From Solirubrobacterales bacterium (GTDB lineage: Bacteria; Actinomycetota; Thermoleophilia; Solirubrobacterales; Solirubrobacteraceae), in assembly GCA_019240115.1 (NCBI GenBank), contig JAFAYV010000026.1, forward strand, positions 1 to 43,614: a stretch of DNA of 43,614 nt, in the 5' to 3' direction. The notes under the pieces were generated by a model. That model did not search any database, was not told the DNA's origin, and was given only the letters and a program-made list of their open reading frames with translations. Position numbers and translations under genes: made by a program. Shown here piece after piece: positions 39,704-43,614 of the stretch (positions within the stretch are counted from its first letter, which is position 1; each line of letters begins with the position of its first letter).

Positions 39704-40908
39704 CCGCCATCGCCCCCCTGAACCGGCGTCGCCTTCCGCTCTCCGACCTCACCAGGCTTTCCACCGTCGGGCTGCGCACACGGAAGTTGCGGGCGGGACT
39801 GTCTGCGCTGGGGATCGCTATCGGTGTGGCTGCGATCGTCGCCGTCCTTGGCCTATCGGCGTCCTCGCGGGCCGGTGTGCTGGCGGAGATCAACCGGCTC
39901 GGCACCAACCTGCTCACCGTCAGCAACGGCCAGAGCCTGACCGGTGGCACCGTGGATCTGCCCACCATCGCTCCGGGCATGATTAGCCGTATCGGCGGTG
40001 TGCAGCAGGTGCAGAGCACCGGGGAGGTCATTGGCGCAAATGCGTATCGCACCCCCTACATCCCGTCGGTCGACACCAACGGTCTGACCGTCCAAGCCGC
40101 ATCCCTCGACCTCCCCCCGGTCCTCGCCACCGCCGTCGCCCAAGGCCACTACCTCGACGCGGCCACAGCTCGAGAACCCGTCGCGGTACTCGGCGCCGCC
40201 GCCGCCCAGCTGCTGGGGTTCGATCGCCTCTACCCCGGCGAACGGATCTGGGTCGGCGGTCAATGGTTCTACCTCGCCGGGATCCTCAAACCCGCCGTGC
40301 TCGCCGCTGACATCGACACCTCCGTCCTGGTCGGCTACCCCGCGGCACGGAAGTACCTGGGGTTCGATGGCCACCCCTCCACTGCCTACCTCCGCGCCGA
40401 CACCGACCAGGTCATCGCCGTGGACAACCTCCTGGCCGCCACCGCCAACCCCGAGAACCCCAGCGAAGTCAACGTCAGCCAACCCTCCGACGCCCTGGTC
40501 GCCCAAGCCGACGCGAAGAGCGCGCTCAACGGCCTGTTCCTCGGCCTCGGCGCCGTCGCCCTGCTGGTCGGCGCGGTCGGCGTCGCGAACATCATGATCA
40601 TCTCCGTGCACGAGCGCCGGTCCGAGATCGGCCTGCGCCGCGCCCTCGGCGCCACCCGGAAACATATCCGCACCCAGTTCCTCTCCGAAGCCATCCTCCT
40701 CGCACTGCTCGGCGGAGCCGTCGGCGTTGCCCTCGGCGTCGCGGCCACAGCCGTCTACGCACACGTGGAACACTGGGCGACCATCGTCCCCGCCGAAGCG
40801 TGGGCAGGCGGCATCGCCGCGTCCCTCATCATCGGCGCGGTCGCCGGGCTCATCCCCGCCCTCCGCGCAGCACGCCTCTCACCCACCCAAGCCCTGTGGT
40901 CCGTTTAG
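39700..40908 (+). CDS. MacB/FtsX-type ABC permease
   Basis: 402 aa. Four membrane helices: one near residues 33-55 (LSALGIAIGVAAIVAVLGL), then a large extracytoplasmic MacB-type domain (about 60-270), and three at the C-terminus (ALNGLFLGLGAVALLVGAVG; FLSEAILLALLGGAVGVALG; IAASLIIGAVAGLIPAL). The coupling helix ERRSEIGLRRALGATRKHIR is diagnostic of the FtsX/MacB family. With the adaptor and lipoprotein it forms a complete actinobacterial MacAB-like export or envelope-stress system. Confidence 0.92.
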   Translation: MTAIAPLNRRRLPLSDLTRLSTVGLRTRKLRAGLSALGIAIGVAAIVAVLGLSASSRAGVLAEINRLGTNLLTVSNGQSLTGGTVDLPTIAPGMISRIGGVQQVQSTGEVIGANAYRTPYIPSVDTNGLTVQAASLDLPPVLATAVAQGHYLDAATAREPVAVLGAAAAQLLGFDRLYPGERIWVGGQWFYLAGILKPAVLAADIDTSVLVGYPAARKYLGFDGHPSTAYLRADTDQVIAVDNLLAATANPENPSEVNVSQPSDALVAQADAKSALNGLFLGLGAVALLVGAVGVANIMIISVHERRSEIGLRRALGATRKHIRTQFLSEAILLALLGGAVGVALGVAATAVYAHVEHWATIVPAEAWAGGIAASLIIGAVAGLIPALRAARLSPTQALWSV

Positions 40909-40920
40909 CCACTGCCGGGA

Positions 40921-41222
40921 TTACAGTTGCGCCAGCGCACGCCGGTTCCGCCACGTGTCGCTCCCCGCTCGGGGCGCGCCCGCCGGCCAGCTACCCCACT
41001 TCGCCGTGACGACGCTCGTCGACGGCCAGCTCCCCTCGGTCAAGCGGCGAAGCGCCCCTCCCCCGCGCCGGCGCGCCTGCGTGCGCGACCCGCCGTGGGA
41101 GGACGGCAGCCGGCCCTACCGACGGCGCCAGTCGAGCATCGCCTCGACGATGCGCTCGCGGGTCCAGCGCTGCCCGATCTCGCCCGGGTGGCAGCCCTTG
41201 CACGGGTCGCTGTACCGAGCTC
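40921..41222 (-). pseudogene. Homing-endonuclease-associated-repeat protein with in-frame stop
   Basis: Minus-strand reading gives CKGCHPGEIGQRWTRERIVE then AMLDWRRR, TAG (around 41114-41116), GRLPSSHGGSRTQARRRG and ALRRLTEGSWPSTSVVTAKW, ending at 40921. The pattern 'WTRExIxEAxxDWxxRYGRxPSSxxW...' is the HNH-associated repeat. The stop takes the place of the usual Tyr. The short frame upstream (to about 41310) is in another frame, so the gene has at least two lesions. Confidence 0.65.
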
Positions 41223-41463
41223 CTGACAGACGAGCGGTCGATGCCACGAAGTGCGCGAAACGGCTCGGCGACGAAGTAGATCCCCCAATCGGGCAACGCG
41301 GGTCAAAGGTCAGGGACGTGATGCCTGATGCGGATGGGGGACGGCGGGCAGCCCCTCGCTCCTGGCCCGCCCGGCTTGCCGGTCAAGCGATTGGAGGCCC
41401 GCGCCCCCCGCGCTGAACCGCGCAGTCACCAAGAGAGCGTCGCGCGGCTTCTCGCGCGGTCGG

Positions 41464-41880
41464 TCAAGAGGGCGCGCAGCTGCTGCACCAACAGACGCCG
41501 GCGCTCATCGGCATCCTCGAGATCACACCCAGCCCGGCGACGCTGCAGGCGGCGATGACCCTCAGCCTCTTCCCCCTCACGATCATCGCCCACCGCCGCC
41601 AGCACCCCGGCGACGACCTGCTCAGCGCCCTCATCCACCCCTGCGACACCGTCCCGCCGCTGAAGACCGACGAGATCGTCAACCTCTGCCTCCTGCTCCT
41701 CGCTTCCGGGCACCAGACCACCGCCAACCTGATCGGCAACGCCACCCTCGCCCTGCTCGGCACCCCGACCAGCTCGACGCCCTCGCCCCCCACGCAGAGC
41801 TCGCCCACCACGCGGTCGAAGAGCTGCTGCGCGACGACACCCCCACACTCGCCGGACCGCTCAGCCGCTCGCGCTCTTAT
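41464..41880 (+). pseudogene. Cytochrome P450 internal fragment, frameshifted
   Basis: One frame reads PGDDLLSALIHPCDTVPPLK then EIVNLCLLLLASGHQTTANL and IGNATLALLG, the I-helix of a bacterial P450 (A/S-G-x-x-T-T). After a frame change near 41760 it continues HPDQLDALAPHAELAHHAVE and ELLRDDTPTLAGPLSRS, the J/K-helix start. No heme-binding Cys motif follows. The fragment is bounded by unrelated sequence on both sides. Confidence 0.75.
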
Positions 41881-41953
41881 TCTGGAAGCGCGGCACTGCG
41901 CGACGGATGACGAGGTTGCGTCCTCAACTGGCCTGGCGGCGAACCAGCGCAGC

Positions 41954-42850
41954 TCAACCGCCCGATTCGTTACTCCCCAGCCCGGCCAATGCGAGGGCGC
42001 CAAGCGCGCCGGCCCGGTCACCGAGGGCCGGGGCGACCAGATAATCATCAATTCGCTCCGCGAGCATTGGCGTTCGGAGATAGCCATTTACGAGCTTGCG
42101 CACAAGGCGGCGGACGCCCCGGAGCAGGCCCGGGTTGTTCATAACTCCGCCCCCGGCGACGACAACGTGCGGTGAAGTGACACTGACGATCGAGAGGATT
42201 CCGAGCGCGAGGTACTCGGCTTCGAGACCCCACGCTTCGTGGTCGTCGGGAAGGCTTTCGGGAGAAGTCCCCCAGCGCTCGGCAAGGGCCCTCCCCGATG
42301 CCAGGCCTTCCCAGCAGTCACCGTGGGCGGGGCAGACGCCCGGGAAATCGTCTCGGCGCTGGTCGCGGGGGATCCGCATATGACCCACCTCCGGGTGCAC
42401 CAGGCCCCGGACCGGACGTCCGTCGATGATCAGCCCGGCACCGATCCCGGTGCCGACGGTGAGATAGCAGAGGCTCTCACGCCCGCGTCCGGCGCCCCAG
42501 CGGTGCTCTCCGAGGGCCGCTGCCGAGACATCAGTGTCGAAGGCGACTGGCAAGTCGAGACGATCGCGTAGAGTGGTGGCCACTAGAATGTCCTGCCATC
42601 CGGGCTTCGGCGTCGTCGTTACGTTGCCCCAGGTTGGGGAGGAGGGGTCGACGTCGACGGGGCCAAACGACCCGATGCCGACTGCCTTTGGAACCTGGTG
42701 CTTCTCAAAGAAGCCGACGATCCGCCCGAGAGTCTCCTCTGGCGAGGTGGTCGGGAACTGCGCTTGAGCGCGAACGTCATCGGGCGCGCTCCCGAGCACG
42801 CAAACGCACCAGGTTCCTCCGGTCTCGACACCCCCGTACAGCGGCTTCAC
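41954..42850 (-). CDS. ROK family sugar kinase (fructokinase type)
   Basis: 298 aa. The phosphate-binding start LYGGVETGGTWCVCVLG is the fructokinase form of the ROK motif. IGSFGPVDVDP, FDTDVSAAALGEHRWGAG (catalytic Asp), YLTVGTGIGAGLIIDG and the zinc site HPEVGHMRIPRD with CPAHGDCWEGLASG are all in place. It phosphorylates a hexose, probably fructose or a relative. GTG 42850 begins 7 nt after the end of the dehydrogenase gene, so the two form an operon. Codon use and GC look slightly lower than in the left half. Confidence 0.9.
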   Translation of the reverse strand: MKPLYGGVETGGTWCVCVLGSAPDDVRAQAQFPTTSPEETLGRIVGFFEKHQVPKAVGIGSFGPVDVDPSSPTWGNVTTTPKPGWQDILVATTLRDRLDLPVAFDTDVSAAALGEHRWGAGRGRESLCYLTVGTGIGAGLIIDGRPVRGLVHPEVGHMRIPRDQRRDDFPGVCPAHGDCWEGLASGRALAERWGTSPESLPDDHEAWGLEAEYLALGILSIVSVTSPHVVVAGGGVMNNPGLLRGVRRLVRKLVNGYLRTPMLAERIDDYLVAPALGDRAGALGALALAGLGSNESGG

Positions 42851-42857
42851 GTCAAGC

Positions 42858-43614
42858 TCAGGAAGAGGACGTGATCTGAATCTTGAGACCCTCGCCGCGG
42901 CGAAAGGCCGCCACAGCATCCTCATAATCCTCCAACGCCATCCGGTGGGTGATAAGGGCCTCTCCATCGATGACCCCAGCTTCCACGATCTCACGGGCAC
43001 GTCCGAAGGAGTGAAGGATGGCCATCGAGCCGAGGATGCGAAGCTCGTCGTTGTAGACCCGGAACGGCGAGAATGACGCCATCTGCTCTTTCTCGGCCAC
43101 GCCGAACAGCAGGAACGTGCCGCCGCGGCGAACTCGGCGCAGTGCGTCTTCGATTGCCCCTACCGCGCCGGTGGCGTCGATCACGACCTCCCAACCCTCG
43201 AGACGGTCAAGGTCATCGGCGTTGGTCGCCACGTGCTTGGCGCCGAGTGCTGAGGCCGTTCGCAGACGCGCTTCGTTGCGGTCGACAACTGATACCGACC
43301 CGGCCGCGTGGTGGGTAGCGAGCTGGCAGAGGATGAGTCCAATCGTCCCGGCGCCGTAGATGAGGACATGGTCGGCTATCCGCAACGAAAGAAGATCAAA
43401 GCCGTGGAGGGCACAAGAGACCGGCTCAATGAGGGATCCCCAGGCGCGCGGAAACGTCTCGGGGAGGATGAAAGCCTTCTCGGCCGGAACGGCAACCAGC
43501 TCAGCACATCCCCCATTTTCGTGTCCGACTCCGATGGAGTTGAAATTCTCACAAAGGTTTCCGCGGCCGAGCCGGCAGAAGTGGCAGTGCCCGCAGAACA
43601 GTGAGGGCTCGACG
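42858..43614 (-). CDS. Zinc-dependent MDR dehydrogenase (sorbitol/threonine type), partial
   Basis: C-terminal 251 codons; the N-terminus lies beyond the right edge. The structural zinc lobe CGHCHFCRLGRGNLCENF is complete, GVGHENGGCAELVAVPAEKA and EPVSCALHGFD follow, and the NAD-binding fold starts at VLIYGAGTIGLILCQLATHH with the acidic Asp of SVVDRNEARL, which indicates NAD+ rather than NADP+. Polyol or threonine dehydrogenases are the closest types. With the downstream ROK kinase it suggests oxidation of a polyol to a ketose that is then phosphorylated, which is inference. Confidence 0.88.
   Translation of the reverse strand, partial: VEPSLFCGHCHFCRLGRGNLCENFNSIGVGHENGGCAELVAVPAEKAFILPETFPRAWGSLIEPVSCALHGFDLLSLRIADHVLIYGAGTIGLILCQLATHHAAGSVSVVDRNEARLRTASALGAKHVATNADDLDRLEGWEVVIDATGAVGAIEDALRRVRRGGTFLLFGVAEKEQMASFSPFRVYNDELRILGSMAILHSFGRAREIVEAGVIDGEALITHRMALEDYEDAVAAFRRGEGLKIQITSSS

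Noticed and set aside
41464-42087. Minus-strand open frame over the P450 remnant
   Set aside because: Antisense shadow; the P450 I-helix is on the plus strand.

Overview
The window is GC-rich (roughly 70 % by eye) and reads as chromosomal DNA of a high-GC actinobacterium. The gene content (a HemQ-type heme pathway, DUF3618/Holin-X membrane operons, a GT4 glycosyltransferase fused to a UPF0104 membrane domain, a tandem YbjQ protein, a sigma factor fused to a membrane tail) together with many apparently leaderless genes would fit class Thermoleophilia (Solirubrobacter/Conexibacter-like). That placement is inferred from gene families, not measured. I saw no rRNA, tRNA, CRISPR array or intact transposase.

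Layout. 1-4.5 kb (minus): an ABC exporter running off the left edge and the GT4-UPF0104 fusion. 4.5-6.3 kb: a heme and Fe-S island (hemQ; erpA divergent from bolA-grxD). 6.4-8.7 kb (minus): four overlapping small membrane-protein genes (one only 46 codons), then a TetR gene and a membrane protein. 8.8-13.0 kb (plus): yqgE, a CDF zinc-type exporter and a lipase-like hydrolase, all overlapping, then an NRAMP-related transporter coupled to a one-helix protein. 13.0-15.6 kb (minus): a membrane/coiled-coil protein, PlsC, a tandem YbjQ protein and a hypothetical. 15.6-18.2 kb (plus): aldo/keto reductase, stand-alone biotinyl carrier, enoyl-CoA hydratase, HGGXW esterase. 18.2-23.1 kb: HhH-GPD protein, secreted CAP protein, an AONS/BioF-like protein that has lost its PLP lysine, NUDIX, CcdA. 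23.3-29.0 kb: GNAT, membrane-tailed ECF sigma, MBL hydrolase, UPF0104 protein, secreted GH6 cellulase.

From about 29.1 to 41.9 kb the window is accessory and full of broken genes: a frameshifted TetR, a truncated alpha/beta hydrolase, a VOC tail, a shattered two-domain cupin, an MFS tail, a D,D-carboxypeptidase head, a homing-endonuclease-associated-repeat gene with an in-frame stop, and a P450 piece. Between them are intact islands: VOC protein, Imm5-like protein, an aldo/keto reductase/TetR pair with two clear operators, and a two-component system divergent from a lipoprotein-adaptor-MacB-type ABC operon. The right edge holds a ROK sugar kinase and a partial zinc alcohol dehydrogenase.

Regulation. 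At least eleven transcription units have a TANNNT hexamer 6-10 nt before the start codon and little or no Shine-Dalgarno sequence, as expected for leaderless mRNAs. Genes inside operons, and several genes of the accessory part, instead carry AGGAG-like sites. The most unusual single gene is the lysine-less AONS paralogue at 20353-21684.
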